NCBI RefSeq assembly: GCF_004798865.1
Contig: NW_025336236.1
Coordinates: 1,095,365-1,159,364, forward strand
DNA: 64,000 nucleotides
Reading direction: 5' to 3'
From: Varanus komodoensis
Taxonomy: Eukaryota > Chordata > Lepidosauria > Squamata > Varanidae
In this document: positions 1 through 13,361 of the stretch, piece after piece
How positions within the stretch are numbered: the first letter of the stretch is position 1
Layout: each line of letters starts with the position of its first letter
Position numbers and translations under genes: made by a program
The notes under the pieces: model-generated
What the model saw: only the letters and a program-made list of their open reading frames with translations
The model's database searches: none
Told to the model about the DNA's origin: nothing

Positions 1-320
1 TGCATAACCCAATTCTGTTTCCAGTATTTGACTATCACTAACTTAGCTGCTATTATCAAACTTAGGATCAATTCTTTCTTAATTTCATTTATATCTTGTT
101 TTTCAAACAACAGCAATAACACAACTCTCAGTAACATTTCTAAATCTATATCTAAAATTTCTCTAATTTTGTGAAATACCATAATACAAATCTTTTCCAT
201 ATTATCACAATCCTACCACATATGTTTATAAGTCCCCGTATCTTTCCCACATCTCCAACATATATTAGAGTATTTATCATGAATTTGATAAATAAAAGAA
301 TAAAAATGAAATAAGTAAAT
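1..320 (-). mobile_element. L1-type LINE ORF2 fragment, cut by window edge
   Basis: The minus strand reads FIYQIHDKYSNICWRCGKDT, then GTYKHMWWDCDNME and, further on, LSLIIAAKLVIVKYWK. The CWRC...HMWW...C cysteine/histidine motif followed by an AAK/R..I.KYWK block is the C-terminal region of L1 ORF2. It is old and continues beyond the left edge; its right border is approximate. Confidence 0.75.
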
Positions 321-2532
321 TATGGGTGGAGAAAATAATTGATTTGTTTGTGGAAAGATTTATGTTCTGGTACTGGAGGAAATCCTGGCCTGAGTGTATG
401 CTCAATAGTACCTTCCTCCTCAAAGCAATGCCTGTGTTTCCATGTCTTTGTGTTGCACCTGGCTTTATTTGACAGACCTTGAAGTTCTAGTGAACAGTGA
501 AGTGGATCTTGAAAACTTAAGCTCTCACCTGTTTGTTCCTGAGATCTGTTGTTTAGGCCTTGGGGCAAATGTGTCAAGCTGAGTCTTTTGGGTGTTTGGG
601 TATTAACCCCTCCACACATGTCTGTTCATCATTAATATGAACTAGATCTAGGAATGAGTGAATTCCTCTTGAGATTATACAGCACCGAAATGAAAAGCAA
701 CAATTAACTAGAAAAGAAGGGGTTCTGTCATCGTGACAATATACAAGAAATATTACATACTGTGTAAGTCTGAGTTTGCTTCTATAGGAGCATGATTCTT
801 GCACATTTGGAAATTGAGCAGCAGATTCTGTACAAGAGCTAGTGTGGCATGCTGATTGCTAATTACGTTCAGGCAGCAATTCAGTATGGTATTACACCCA
901 CAGAAGTCTTACTGAATGCAGTGGGATTTCCTTCTGGGTAGACCTGTGTAGGAGTGTAGCATCATCTGCTTGGTGAGCAATTTTGCTAATATGCACCATC
1001 GGCACATCAGGGTAGAATGTCGACATAAGCCACATTCCCTGCTCAAGTGCAATGTTGCATTTCAAGGTGTTATAGAGCATAATTTGGCTTGTGATATACT
1101 CTGTACCAAAGGAAGTTTTGCTGTTCTCACCAGCATCAATTTAGCTCAACACTGGATGAGAAGATAGCTAAGCATTAGTGTCCAAATGGGAGCATGTTGG
1201 TTTTCTGGATTTTTTCTTTAGGATGGTAGGGTGTCAGGAAATGCTTGGAAAATCTCAAAGCCAACTACAGCTTAGGTCAAATGGAAAGAGCATCTGAGTG
1301 GGTATATCTGAGATATACCAGGTGCTGTTTCTGCTACTACTCACCTCCCTGTACTGATTCTAAGCCTGCTATTTTGTCATCTCCCTACTTTCTTCCCCAT
1401 TTCAGCACCAACAGGAATCTGTACCTTTATTCCAAAACATTAGAACAAATAATCAAAACCAGCAGGATTGTGATGTTACTGTTCGTCGGCTGAGTGTACT
1501 GCTGCCATCTTTGGCTGGAAGCCCCAAGAATCTCTCATTTCCCCCTTTGTTTTTGCTCCTCTTTCTCACCACCACAGTGATTTCTATGGCAATTTGGAGG
1601 GTTCAGGCTAGGTGGTTGCCCCGTGCTGTGAAATGGGCCCTAGCGGATGAACTAGTCATTATGGCTGCTGGTGCTGGGCCTACAAATTAAACTATTTGGC
1701 TGGGAGAAGCCAGTGGCCCATATGAGTTCTGTATTAGGGGGCAGATCAGTGGAAGTGGAGCCAAGGCGTCATGAGAGAAGGAGCAGTCATTAAATCCTCA
1801 ACAGTCGGTATTAGCACTGCCACATGCTGGGTGTCAGGCAGACTCTAGAGTTCTTCCTCTCCATGCAAAGTCCCTGGAGCAGGAGAGGTCCATACATGTG
1901 CTCTTAAGAATCTGAGCATGGTAACTCACCAGCAATCAACCACCATGGAGAAACAAGCAGTGGTTCAGCAAAACAAAACAAAAAATACATATTTTAACAT
2001 GTACAGCAGGCAGGGGAGTCTGGACAGTAATGGTGGAAGGGTCCTTAAAGCCATCGCTGTACTTGGCAGTTTGCTGAAGGCCTAGAGATTTACCAGTAAA
2101 TCTTTGCAATGCAGCCTATAAATCCACCATACAAAATGTTGTTGCCCTTTATTGCTAAATGTCAGTTTCTGATGTTTCTTACTTTCATATTGCTAAGATC
2201 TTAATTAACAGTAACGGTCAGAATTCACCAAGTTTCTAAACAACTGTCATAGCACGCACAGTCATTTTGTGCTCATCTCAGCCCATCCCAAATGTGTTCT
2301 GCCTTAATGTGCATAATTGCCTGGGATCACTTTGCACATTTTAGGTCTGCATTTGCTTTGTTAACATTTATTTTAAATACTGCATCAGAACAGGAAAAAC
2401 ATGTGCTGTGGTTTCCAGTAAGTGGTCAGAAAAAGTCATTTTAGGAGGATGCCCCCTCCCCATTCTCTGCCCTTTATGTTCCCCTTAAAAACAAAACAAC
2501 ACACACCAGTATTAACACAAGCAGTTAGTGGG
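321..2532. other. Intergenic, no gene seen
   Basis: Short open frames only, none resembling a known protein and none with splice-linked partners. No repeat family was recognised with confidence. Confidence 0.5.
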
Positions 2533-2583
2533 GGTGGGAAATAAAATATTTTAGAAATAAAGGTGGGAAATAAAATATTTTAG
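2533..2583. repeat. 22-bp direct repeat
   Basis: GGTGGGAAATAAAATATTTT plus AG occurs at 2533-2554 and again at 2562-2583, a 29-bp period. A simple local duplication. Confidence 0.8.
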
Positions 2584-2735
2584 GTTTGATAGTATAGTGA
2601 TGAAAATGTTATCTATTACACTTAAAATTTTTATTCTTATTATAATCATGTTTCAATTTGCATCACCACAGGGTGTTGATAGGATGCTTGGAGAGGAGGG
2701 ACTTCGCACTGTGTGCTTGTTCCTTGCCATTCTGT

Positions 2736-2760
2736 TGCGGCGGTGGTGGTGGTGGTGGTG
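2736..2760 (+). repeat. (GGT)n microsatellite
   Basis: GCGGCGGTGGTGGTGG... continues as GGT units to 2760. Confidence 0.9.
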
Positions 2761-3089
2761 AAACCCACTTTACAGCAGGATATGTTTCCACAGTGCTTAA
2801 AAAAAGGCAGTAGTTAAAACACACACCCTGAACCCAACCATATTAGAAAATTTTGACTAGACTCCAATATTCCATTTTTGACAAGGTAGTAGAACACATG
2901 GTGTCTTAGCTCCAGGTCCTTCTGGATAAGGTACTTTATCTTGAACCATTTCCATCTGGATGTAGGCCTGGTCATGGGGCAGAGACAGCTTTGAAACCTA
3001 TGGTGAGGACAGGAGAAATGTGATTCTGTTAGTTCTGCTGGGCAGTACCAAAAAGATCTACATGAAACTGCTGGGGGTTTGGACTGAGG

Positions 3090-4045
3090 AGTCACCAGAA
3101 TGCTGATGACACCCAGCTGTACCTCTCTTTTATATCTAATCCAGGTGAGGTAGTCCTTAACCCTTGTCTGACTGGTGTGATGGGCTGGATGAGGGCCAAT
3201 AAATTGAGGCTTAACCCAGACAAGATGGAGGTCTTGTTGGTAGGTGGTTCAGCTTTCTGGGTAAGTGATCTGTTCTGGATGGGGTTGCACTCCCTCTAAA
3301 GGACAGGGTGCATAGTTTGGGAGTGCTCTTCGACCCAGAGCTGTCCTTGGAGCTTCAGGTGGCTGTGGTGGCAAGAAGTGCTTTCCTTCAGCTTTGGCTG
3401 ATTTACCAACTGCGCCCTTACCCAGATGAGCAGAGCCTAGCGATGGTGACCCATGCTCTGGTAACCTCCTGGTTGGACTATTGTAATGTGCTTTACATGG
3501 GGCTGCCCTTGAAGATGGCCCAAATACTTCAGTTGGTTCAAAATAGAGCAGCCAAGATGTTAACAGGGACCAGCAGATACGCACATATAACGTTGGTCCT
3601 TTACCATCTACACTGGCTACCAATGGAAGTCTGGGACCAGTTTAAGGTATTGGTGATGACCTATAAAACCCTAAACAATTTAGGACCTGGATATCTGAAG
3701 AAGCGTTTCCTTCCCTATGTGCCTGCCCTCCGTTTAAGGTCGGGGTTGGAGGACCTTCTTCGAGAGCCCTCTTTGAAGGAGATTAGGAGAGTGGCTGCCT
3801 GGAGAAGGGCCTTCTCTGTGGTGGTGCCCTGGAGGCTCCCAAGAGTGGTGTGCCTGGTGCTGACACTTTATTCTTTTCGGCTCCAGGCCAAAACCTTTTT
3901 ATTTTCCCAACATTTTAAGGTTTAATTGCTATTTTAATTGGGGTTTTATGGAGGATGTGATGCTGTGCTTTCTACTGTAGGACCACCCTGAGACTTTCTG
4001 TAATAGGATGGGATAGAAAAGCGTTAAATAAATAAAGCGTTCAAT
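3090..4045 (+). mobile_element. 5'-truncated Jockey-superfamily LINE (CR1/L2/L3 group)
   Basis: Reading from 3092 gives NADDTQLYLSFISNPGEVVL..., the reverse-transcriptase YADD box with Tyr changed to Asn, then MRANKLRLNPDKMEVLLVGG. After a frame change, 3308-3925 reads SLGVLFDPELSLELQV, ITLVLYHLHWLPMEVW and YKTLNNLGPGYLKK, the RT thumb region of this LINE group. The 3' UTR ends in TTAAATAAATAAAG at about 4038. The frame change and missing 5' part mark a dead copy. A homologous, far better kept copy is at 52375-53201. Confidence 0.85.
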
Positions 4046-5340
4046 GGCAATACTTGGCTTCCAGAACAGTTTACAAAAAAGCAACAGTTTATAGTATCAT
4101 CATTAAAAACACAATCATGAGGCCATAGTAAAATAAATCTATAAATCTATCAACTGTGAACCTACCCACCTCTTATTCTTGCTCCACCCCATATTAATGG
4201 TGGCTGCATGATCGCAACTCTGCTTAACACAACAATAAAATTAAGTAGTTAAATGAATTCAAATAATTAAATAAACAGAACAGAAATAAATACGTAATAA
4301 AATGCCTAAAGCACAAGAATAGAACTTTCATCTTAAAAGTTCTTAGTGGCAGGAACTAAGCATTAGAAGAGCCATTTCAGTCTTTCAGAATGGGACAAAA
4401 CCTGAACAAAAGCCAGGAAAAAATCAACAGTAATCGGGAAAGCAGGTAGGGCCGAGGAAAGAGTGTAGCACTCTGTGCAATCCCAGGAGCCCAGCTGGAT
4501 TCCCTGGAGGGCCAGACTGGGCACCTGGGGCTCTGCATCCATGGCCTAGCTAATGCATGTTCCATAGAACATGTGAAGGGAATGCTCACATGCACTTTCT
4601 CTACTCATTTTAATTAGCATTCTCTTACAAGGAACTGTAAGAGGCACTGTTCAGGTTTTTCCTTGTTCATCTATGCTCCAGAATGTTGGGGACTTGCAGC
4701 TGCTAAGGGCCCATATTTAGGCAATATCCAACTTGGAACCAATACCATGTATAAGCTAAAGCCATAGGCCAGGCTTGGCCAAAAATAGTATTTATATAAT
4801 AAAATGACAAGCATGTTACACTACTACTAGGGCAAACGACAGCTCTCGCGCCCTCCCCCACGCCTCTCTCATATATACTTTTCTGTCTCTAAAATCCCTT
4901 TCCCTATCTTTGCATCTAACTTACTGTTTCTATTCTGTTTCTGTCTGGGAAGACACACAAAAGGGAAACTACAACTGAATCACTCAGTTACTCACAGAAG
5001 AAGAGTGACTCAAATGGTATCCAGAGTCCTGAGAAAACAAGGCATAGCTGGGTGGGAAGAACATTTGAAAACAGTTTTAGTAGTAATGCTCAGGCACACA
5101 GTACATGCTCTGATGAGCTCCCCTCTTTCAGTAGTTCACTTAATTGTGCTTCTCTTCCAGATAGTTTCAAAATTGGCCTTTCTTTTGTATGCCTACACAT
5201 TTCTTTTACATTCATTTAAAAAAAATCAGTTTTGTTGGGCTGTTTGGAGCTCATACCTATCACCATGGTGTTATTAGCATCCCATTTTAAAATGGGGATA
5301 GCAACTTTGGGCCATCCAGATATTCTAAACTACTCTCTAA
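4046..5340. other. Intergenic, probable old LINE 3' debris
   Basis: 4050-4380 has the AATAAA-rich, reverse-oriented look of a LINE 3' UTR (compare 34090-34280), but homology cannot be shown by eye. No gene seen. Confidence 0.3.
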
Positions 5341-5342
5341 AT

Positions 5343-5432
5343 AGCTCTTGCCATCATGGCCTAATGGTAAGGGATGATGGGAACTGCCACCCTCCAAATA
5401 TTTTCTGTCCAGGTTGCCAACCCCTGCTCTAA
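5343..5432. repeat. Dispersed short inverted repeat, half copy
   Basis: Contains GGGATGATGGGAACTGCCAC, then CCTCCAAATATTTTCTG and AGGTTGCCAACCCCTGCTC, one arm and flank of the ATGGGAGTTGTAG repeat seen in fuller form at 16390-16540. Probably a non-autonomous DNA element; class not certain. Confidence 0.5.
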
Positions 5433-8400
5433 CCCGACTGAGCTACAAATGATGCAGTCTTATGACTGGACGGAGTGTAGCCAGCTATGAGGCAGCTGGA
5501 AACACATTCAGAAAGCCGAGTTGGGATTCCAGCCTCAGAGCACCCTCCTTCTGCCCTCAGAGACAAAGTCATTGTTTCTGTACAGGCTAGAGCTCTGAGG
5601 TTGGAAGACCGACCAGGTTTCTGGATGTTCTGACGGATAGAGCAGAGATGAGTGAGGCTTTGCAGCAATCTCAGCAATCTTTGCTGGCCCCTCAGTCCCT
5701 TCTTGAACATGAGGCAGAAGATTTAGACAGCTGAAAGCAACCACCTAAGGCTTTTGCTGCACAGGAGGAGTGCAAAGGTCACTTTCGCCTCCATGTTCCC
5801 TGCACCTTTCATTGAATGTCTGTAGTTCTCCTAGTCTGGTTACAAGCAGCAACACTGGAATACACCAAAAATAAACTTAGGCCTGTCGTCCCCCTCACAT
5901 GGGCCCTCATTCTACCACTCCTGCTGGACACCTTCTATAGCTAAAGCTACTACTGGATATACACAGGGTCATGCTGCTTGTGTGCCACATGAAGCTTTAT
6001 CACCCAGTGTAAGCTAAAGTTCTCGGCAGGGAAAGGGAAGGCATTAGAAGAAGCAGAAAAGAAGCAGAAGAAGAAGCAAAAGAGCAACAACTCCAAACAC
6101 ATTAAACCAGCTAGTAAGCATTTTCTTTAACCTAACACAAGAAGTGTTTCCCTTCTAAGGGAAACTAAGATATGACAAATGAAAACCATCTGACAGTTTA
6201 AGTCTTAAGCAGAGTTTGTGGGAGTAAACCTGACCAAAAAAAATATTGCTGGTTCTGTTGTTGTTTTTATTGTGTTCTTACTGTTTGCATTTTATTGCTC
6301 TTAATATCATGATGTTTTTTCTGTATTTTATTGGTGTTACACTGGCTTGGGAGGGCTTCTGCCCGGAAAGGAGCCAAGAAATATTTTAAGACAAACACAT
6401 CCTGTCAAACTGCTTGAGTTAACTTGTCACATATTAACTCTGATCAAAATAAGTTATTCCTTATCCTATCTACCTAAAAAATAAACAAATATCCTCAAAT
6501 CAACCTCTCCCATAATGCCATTTTTTTCACAATAATCTGTTTAGCCATTTTATACGTTTAAGGTATAGCATCAACTGTCTTGTCCTACTGATCACATTAT
6601 AATGGTGTATGTGATTTGCCTTGCCCGTGATAGGGCAGACCTATAAACACATGGCTTTACTCTTTCCTTTTTCTTATTTGTAAAGGAATAGACTGGAGAA
6701 AGACACTGTGTTCAAATGCTTCCATTAATTAAAAGAGACAAGTGAAAATAAGTATCTCAAGGTACTTGTTAAAGAGTGAGATTTTACAAATAGCTAGGGG
6801 CAAAGAGTTCCAGAGATTAGGTGCTGCCAAAGAAAACGAATGGAACATCAGATTTAATTTTCAGTGAGAACTAAGTGCTCTAGAAGGGGTGTACAGAGAA
6901 GGAAGATATTCGCTAGAGCAGAGCCAGGCAGAAGTTAGATCTCCATATGTTCTGGGCCAACTCATAACATTTCTGACTATTCAATATCCTGACAGACACT
7001 TCTGGAAGTTAAAGTCCAAAATACCTTCTGCCTACTACTACTCTACAACAACATATAAAAGCAAAAGGTAAAATTTTAAAATGCATACAATAAGAGAGGG
7101 AACCAAATGTGAAAATAGAAATGGACATGAAGCACAATTCTATGCCCATTATGCATTTAGAAATAAAGCCATATGTGTTCAAGGACACTTAAAAGTCTAT
7201 GTGCACAAGACTGCAGCTGAACATCTACATGGAAGATGAGACTACTACACAGTGGATTTTTTTTTTCAATTTCACATAAGACATGCTTTTGCCTCTTACC
7301 CAGTGCAAGCTATTATCTCTAGTGACACCCTGTGGTAGTGATTTTTGTCCACAGGCACAATATACTAATATCCCTTGATATATAACATAGTGTTGGATGG
7401 TGGTAGTTGTTTCAAAAAAGACCATCAATCTGCAGAGAGTTCTGCAGTGTAAATTAGCCCCCCCCCAAAAGGCAGGGAGGTGGGGAGTCCTCTGCTCCAG
7501 GAAGTTTGCAAGGTTACATTTACAGAGTAAATGTCAACAGCAAACATTTTAGAAGTACATAGCAAAAATGGGTCAATATATCTGAATACTCAGAAATAGG
7601 TTCCACTGAGTTCAGAATGGCTTAACTCCCATGTAAACATGCAAAGAACCACTTTTCCTGATGGGCTGCAGTCCTGGGTGGGTTCATGTGACATGACAGA
7701 CTGCACTGGTTTTCGAATCTTTGTCTATCACATTGTTCTAACCCCATTGTGGTATTTCAGTGTGGTATTTTAGTTTTTAGTAACCAAAACAGAAGGATCT
7801 GTTCCATATGGTTACTCAGTATCACAATATTGTGTTGTGTCACTTGACCCCAGAAAATACAGATCATTGTGGTGCCAAGGCCAAAACTAGACAGCTGCTT
7901 TACAAGAGTGGCACATTGCCACCCTTACGAAGCAGCTAGCCAGAGAACACCACTGACAGCTGTTTTGTGCATTGTTCAGAGGCATCCTTGTTTTACCCAT
8001 CCCTAGACCAAAAGATCTTCTTTCCAGTAGGCACAGGTGATTCGCTGGCCAGGCCCGGGCAAGGAGAAGCACTGCACAGCTGATTTCCCCACTGCTGTCC
8101 TGGATAAGTCAGATGGAAGTTCCTCATGTGTGGATAAGCAGGAGGGATAAACATCAGCTGGGCAGTGGTGCCAGCTGGTGGAAGGGCTTCTTAGTTGATT
8201 CCTTTGCTCATTCCCCTTTTTTGGTTCTGCCTGCAAGAGGTGTCCCCAACTCAGTGCTCTCCTGAGCACCTTTCCTGCAAGTAGCAGCGATTAAGGGGCA
8301 GGCGCCTTCTCACCCCCACTTTTCAATGAGGCATCACCAGCCTAGCATCCACCCAAGCACCTCTCTGGCAAGTGGGAACAAGAATGAGTGGTGGTGGTAG

Positions 8401-9649
8401 AATCAGCTGACGTCGGCACAGCACCCAGCTGAGCCTAGTTGCCCAGTTGCTGTTTGCTCCTTCTCCTCCTGCCTCCCTCAGGTCCTTTCACCACTGCTGA
8501 CCAGCTGCGGGGCAGAAATTTGCACGCCATGGCAGCACTGTGGGGTTGCTTGCTGTGCCATGTGAACGCAGCCATCAGGTTTTTAGCACGTACCTAAAAT
8601 GGTTGCTGAGTTCAATTGGTGCCAATGGTTACCTGAAATAGATTTGAATGTTAAGAAATGACACAACCATAGAATATTTTGCACTTCCAAGTGGCTCCAG
8701 ATTATAGATGTAATTTCTTAACATAATTAAGTGTAAACTCCTTGCATCAATACCACCGGTTATCTAAATAATTTGTGTAATTGCCAACCCAAAGTATCTA
8801 TGGGTTGAATGCTCCTTAATCAAATCTGTACTCTATACTCTAAATTATCTCTACTGTGTTAAAATAAAGTACATCTCAAGTACAACTGCCACCTATTTTA
8901 AAAAGGTATGTCTTTGTAACTGTTGGAAAGTTAGGCATCTGATATGCATGCTTCCCCACTGATGTCAGTGATTGATCATGCACTGTATTCAGACTGCAGT
9001 TTAATTTTCTTCCCATAAAGTGGAAAAAGAATTGTAGGAATGAGAAAATATCATAGGACAAAAGGCATGTTATCATCAGGACAGAGGCTGGGTCCTGTGC
9101 CAGGTAACGTACCTGTCACATTTATTTTCATTCAGAACTCCACTGCAATCTATGTTTTAGCAAATGTTCCTACAACAAAATCAAGGCCATTACCATCTTT
9201 TTTATTTAGAACAAAAAATAAGACTGAAAAATGTTCAGTATTTAACAGATTGTACGACTTTCTAAAATGCAGAACAATTCTGCTGTACCATTTTGAGGCA
9301 TCTGATCCATACACACTAAATATAAATGTAGTTCTTTTTACCATTTTGGTCATGGCTTGCATTATGTAATTATGTGTGTTGCTTTTGCATGAATAGAAAT
9401 TAAACTAAGTTAGCTAAGATCAATGCAAAATGGAAGTCTATTGGAAGTGCGACGTATTATTTTTTAAACTCTTAGGAGAGTTTTGCCAGGCAAATTGTGG
9501 TTAAATGATAGTTCTTAGTGGGTGCGACTTCTGGGAGTTATTCGATAGTCATAAATGACTGTCCACACTATTAAAAGGCTTCACTCACCCAGCTAAATTA
9601 AGAGAATGCCTTTCTTAGCTGAAAAAAGGCGAACATTGCTTTGCTTTAG
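5433..9649. other. Intergenic, nothing recognised
   Basis: No ORF with recognisable homology, no splice-linked exons, no RNA gene. A run of nine C residues at about 7460 and scattered A/T runs only. Confidence 0.5.
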
Positions 9650-9785
9650 AGGCAGGGGTTGGCTTGTGGCCCTTGAAATGCTTTGATCTTGCACTGGCTC
9701 GTTGGCTATACTGTGTACTAGGACCCAGGGGAGTTACAGGCCCAAATATTTGGATGGCCACACACTGCCCACCTCTGGTATAGGT
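9650..9785. repeat. Dispersed short inverted repeat, degraded copy
   Basis: GGCAGGGGTTGGCTTGTGGC at one side and GGGGAGTTACAGGCCC, then ATTTGGATGGCC and CTGCCCACCTCTG at the other match the flanks and arm of the family at 16390-16540. Confidence 0.45.
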
Positions 9786-9869
9786 TTTCTTTTGAAATTG
9801 GTTTAAAATCTTTTTACCAATCTTGGCACTGCTTCTGTCAAGGTGTTTTGCAACCCTCCATTCCATGAT

Positions 9870-12800
9870 TATTGCTATACAGGTATCTAAAGGTGTTGAT
9901 TCCTTCCTCTAAATCAAGCCAGTTTTGACAAAATAGGATACAGACAGTACAATTACACTTCCTTTTAATTCTCTAGTTACTTTAGGAAACAGCATTTTAT
10001 TGAACTTTAACATGTTTATATTTCTGAGACAACCCACTAATTTTTTTTTACTTGCAGAAAAAATATCCCATGGCAAACCACTGGAAAATCCATTTGCACC
10101 TGAATAAACATAACAGCAGCTTTATTTCAATTTATGGAGAAATCAATGGAAACACTAGTGGGCTACATTTAGAACTACTGAAACCCTAAATACATGTTTC
10201 TGTTCATCCAGTGATACTGCCAAAATATGCTACCAAGTTTTCCTTTTGTGTTCTCCATACACCTATCCAGTGTCTCCTTTACTATGTTAAGTTATATAAT
10301 TAAAGATGAAAGTTAAGTTCCACCTAATTCCTGCAAAGGATAGAGTTTGCACAGCAGGGATGGCTGGCTAGTCATGTTGTGCACCAAACAGCAACGCTAT
10401 GCATAGTTCAATTCTGCATTATGCAAGGGATCTTGAGCTCCACTTACAGCATTCTACATGGATTATAAATAAAGAGGCAAAGGAGTCAAGTTGGTACCCG
10501 TGTCAGTTGCTACATTTCTCAAGTCAGAAAAAGACTAAAACTAAGCTAATTAAACAGTGTGCATGATTTATTGAATCTCATGTGAACATTAACAGTCAAA
10601 CATAAATATTTAATAAGTTACATTCCTGAATGAGTTTCACTGAAATGATAGTCAGGCTTCTGATATTACTATTCTGTACATTGTAAACTTCTTTAAAAAA
10701 GATTTGTGTCTGCAAACACCTGATGCAGTCAGCTCCTGAGTTTTCTATATATTTAAATGATATCTTTAGCTGATCCTAAGTTCAAAAATACACAAATTAT
10801 GCCAGTTGAAATCACACTGTGACACTTACTTTTTAAGATGCCAACTGTTGATGGTAAGAGTTCCGGCCAGAGTGCATCTAACAGTTCATGTAGCCAATTT
10901 CAGAAGCAAAGTATCACATAAGTGTTAAGCCAACCAAACATCAGTAATGGGGCTACTGAAAGGTCCATCCACCATTTATTGTTTTATAGAACCTAGCCCA
11001 GCACACTGTCCTCAACCAAGATCAAGATGAAAGGTTACAACTCAAAGAAGCACTCAGTTGTACTTAAGAGAACCTGTCCACCAACACACACACTTTTAGT
11101 TGTAACTGCAACATTATTTTGCTCATACTGTGATTCTGTTTGAAATCCATGGGAGTTCAAAGCAAGCAGGGGGGCTAGCACTATGTTAAATGTGTACAAT
11201 TGTACAGAAGTTCAAGAGTGAACATGTCAGTCCTATGGGGGACACCTGGGTAAAAATAAATGGAGAAACATTATGGTTGGGGTATTAGAGGCTGCTACAC
11301 CAAGATGCTGATGTGGTTGATACTTTCCTGGAACAAATTACAGATTTCTATGGAAGCAAGAAGTGATCATTTCTATACTCTCTGGGAACCCTTGGAGAAT
11401 GAGTAAGTCACAGGACTGGAGATAAAGAAGTAGTCTAATGCTGGGGGGAAAGAACATCCAAAAAGTCGGAGCTTAGTAACCTCAATTTCACCTGGAAAAA
11501 CATTATTAAGGAGTCAATTTGTAAACACCTAGATAATGCAGTTAATAGCAGAAACCAGAATGGATTTCTAAGATAAATCTTGCCAGGTTAATTTGATTTA
11601 CTTCTCTCATCAGGTTACTTAGTGGACTGTAGGAATGTTGCACATGTACTTATCTTAAATTAAGCAAAAAACTTTAAGTTCCATCTGACTGTGATAATTC
11701 CATCAGATGGAGTCATACCTGTTTGGAAAACCATAACGAACTCATCACGTTTAGTTCCACTGTATTCCACATTTCATTTCCTATATTATGTCCTATAGGA
11801 GCTGCATTTCAAGAAGGATTTAGACAAGCAGGAATAAAGTAAATAGGAGAGCACCAAAGAGCATGTTCTATGAATAAATGGTCAAGAGACTGGTCACATG
11901 AAGATTTTTGAGGGGGACATGAAGGTTCTCAACATGCTGAAATACTGTCTTATACGATGTGCAAGAGGGTAGATTGCAGTTGCACACTATAGAAACTTAA
12001 AATGGCAATGATGGGAATAATTTACCTCCCTCAATGAAGTCCTAAAGCAGAAGCTGGGCAGCTATTAGAAACACTCTAGCTATGGATTTTACACACTGAG
12101 AAGGGGATGGCCTACAAGACTATCTCCAAACATGAGTTTAGGTGTGTGGAAGACTGCAGATCATTTTGTTTGACACACATATCCTGAAGATCATTTTTCA
12201 GCATGCTTGAAGGGGATGAAGAATCTTTTAATCCAATTTGTAGGTGAACATTTTTATATAACTACTTCTACTATATTTTTAAGTATGTTTTGTATTTTGT
12301 AAAAAGTTAAAGTTAGGAAATGGGACATACATTTTTTACATGCATCTACTAGCTACCAGGTATATTTAGGAGTGGATTAAATTTACAGTCAATGCACAAA
12401 ATTACCACATGCATAATGCCAAAATCTAAATTGAATGGTGAATTAAAATCTTAACCCAAGCACCGTTTGTCATCTAAGATGTGAGGTGAATCTTTAACTT
12501 AAAAATATCCACACCATAAATATATTCTAAAGTGGCTTAAATGCTTTAGCAAGGCCTAGAAGCATTTTGCTTAGCCATTTCTATTCACGAGCAAACTTAA
12601 GACACACAAGTATCTCTGAACTTTGAAACACAATTGTGTAAGAAAGCTAATAGCTTAGCCGTCATGCCATTTTAAAAAATTGTATTCATGTACAGATAGA
12701 AGTCCTAACTACATTGACTTGGAGAAAAGTTCCCATTGAAATCAACATAGATTATGTCCAAGTAAGTACATTTAGGATTTGGCTGCAGCAATGTTATCAA

Positions 12801-13134
12801 AATTATCCTGAAAATATTATATTTTTATTGCTCTTCATGGTCTCCTATATTTACTCTAGCAGTAGTAGATTATTTGATCTGGCTCTTTCATCTTTTTTAC
12901 CAAGGAGTTAGATAATTTCCATAATTCTACATATATTTCCATTACCAAATCAGAGTATCTGCAATAGATATTAATCCTACTGTCCTAGTCATAAAAAAAA
13001 AATATCTTTGCAGATCTGCAACCTAGACACAAGAGACTGATACCTAGTTCAGAGTTAAAATGGTATCAATGCTAGCTACTGCTGCTAGCTTTCATGCTTT
13101 CAGTGTGAAAACCTTAAGCTTTTCACAGGAATCT
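9870..13134 (-). other. Probable CASP3 3' UTR and downstream flank
   Basis: No coding signal follows the CASP3 stop. Reverse-strand AATAAA hexamers lie at about 12829-12824, 10980-10975 and 10572-10567, so the transcript could end at any of these; the sequence alone does not decide. No repeat family was recognised in most of this stretch, which fits a long 3' UTR. Confidence 0.35.
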
Positions 13135-13361
13135 TTAGTGTGAAAAGTAAAAATCTTTTGTGAGCATAGACACGATACAGGGGATCTGCTTTTTTCCATG
13201 GAAGCCTGGCTGGTTCGAATATGAACTGAATTCTGCAACCTTGCGATTCACACGTGTGAGGATCTGCATAAGTTCAAGTTTTTTAGCATGTTGTTTCAGC
13301 ATTATGCAAAGTGACTGTATAAACCAAGATCCATCTGATGAGTTTCTCCAAGAATAATAGC
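13135..13361 (-). CDS. CASP3: CASP3 coding exon 6 (terminal)
   Basis: Acceptor TTTATAG, entering in phase 1 (G|GC). It encodes [19 protein letters not shown]... and ends ...[11 protein letters not shown] with TAA at 13137-13135. It supplies the substrate-binding loop residues Ser211-Trp212-Arg213 and the small-subunit core. Confidence 0.96.

Noticed and set aside
3308-3925. 205-codon open frame as a host gene
   Set aside because: Same LINE family, in an older frameshifted copy.
9040-9369. 109-codon open frame on the plus strand, left of CASP3
   Set aside because: Low-complexity AT-rich translation, overlapped by an open frame on the other strand, no homology.
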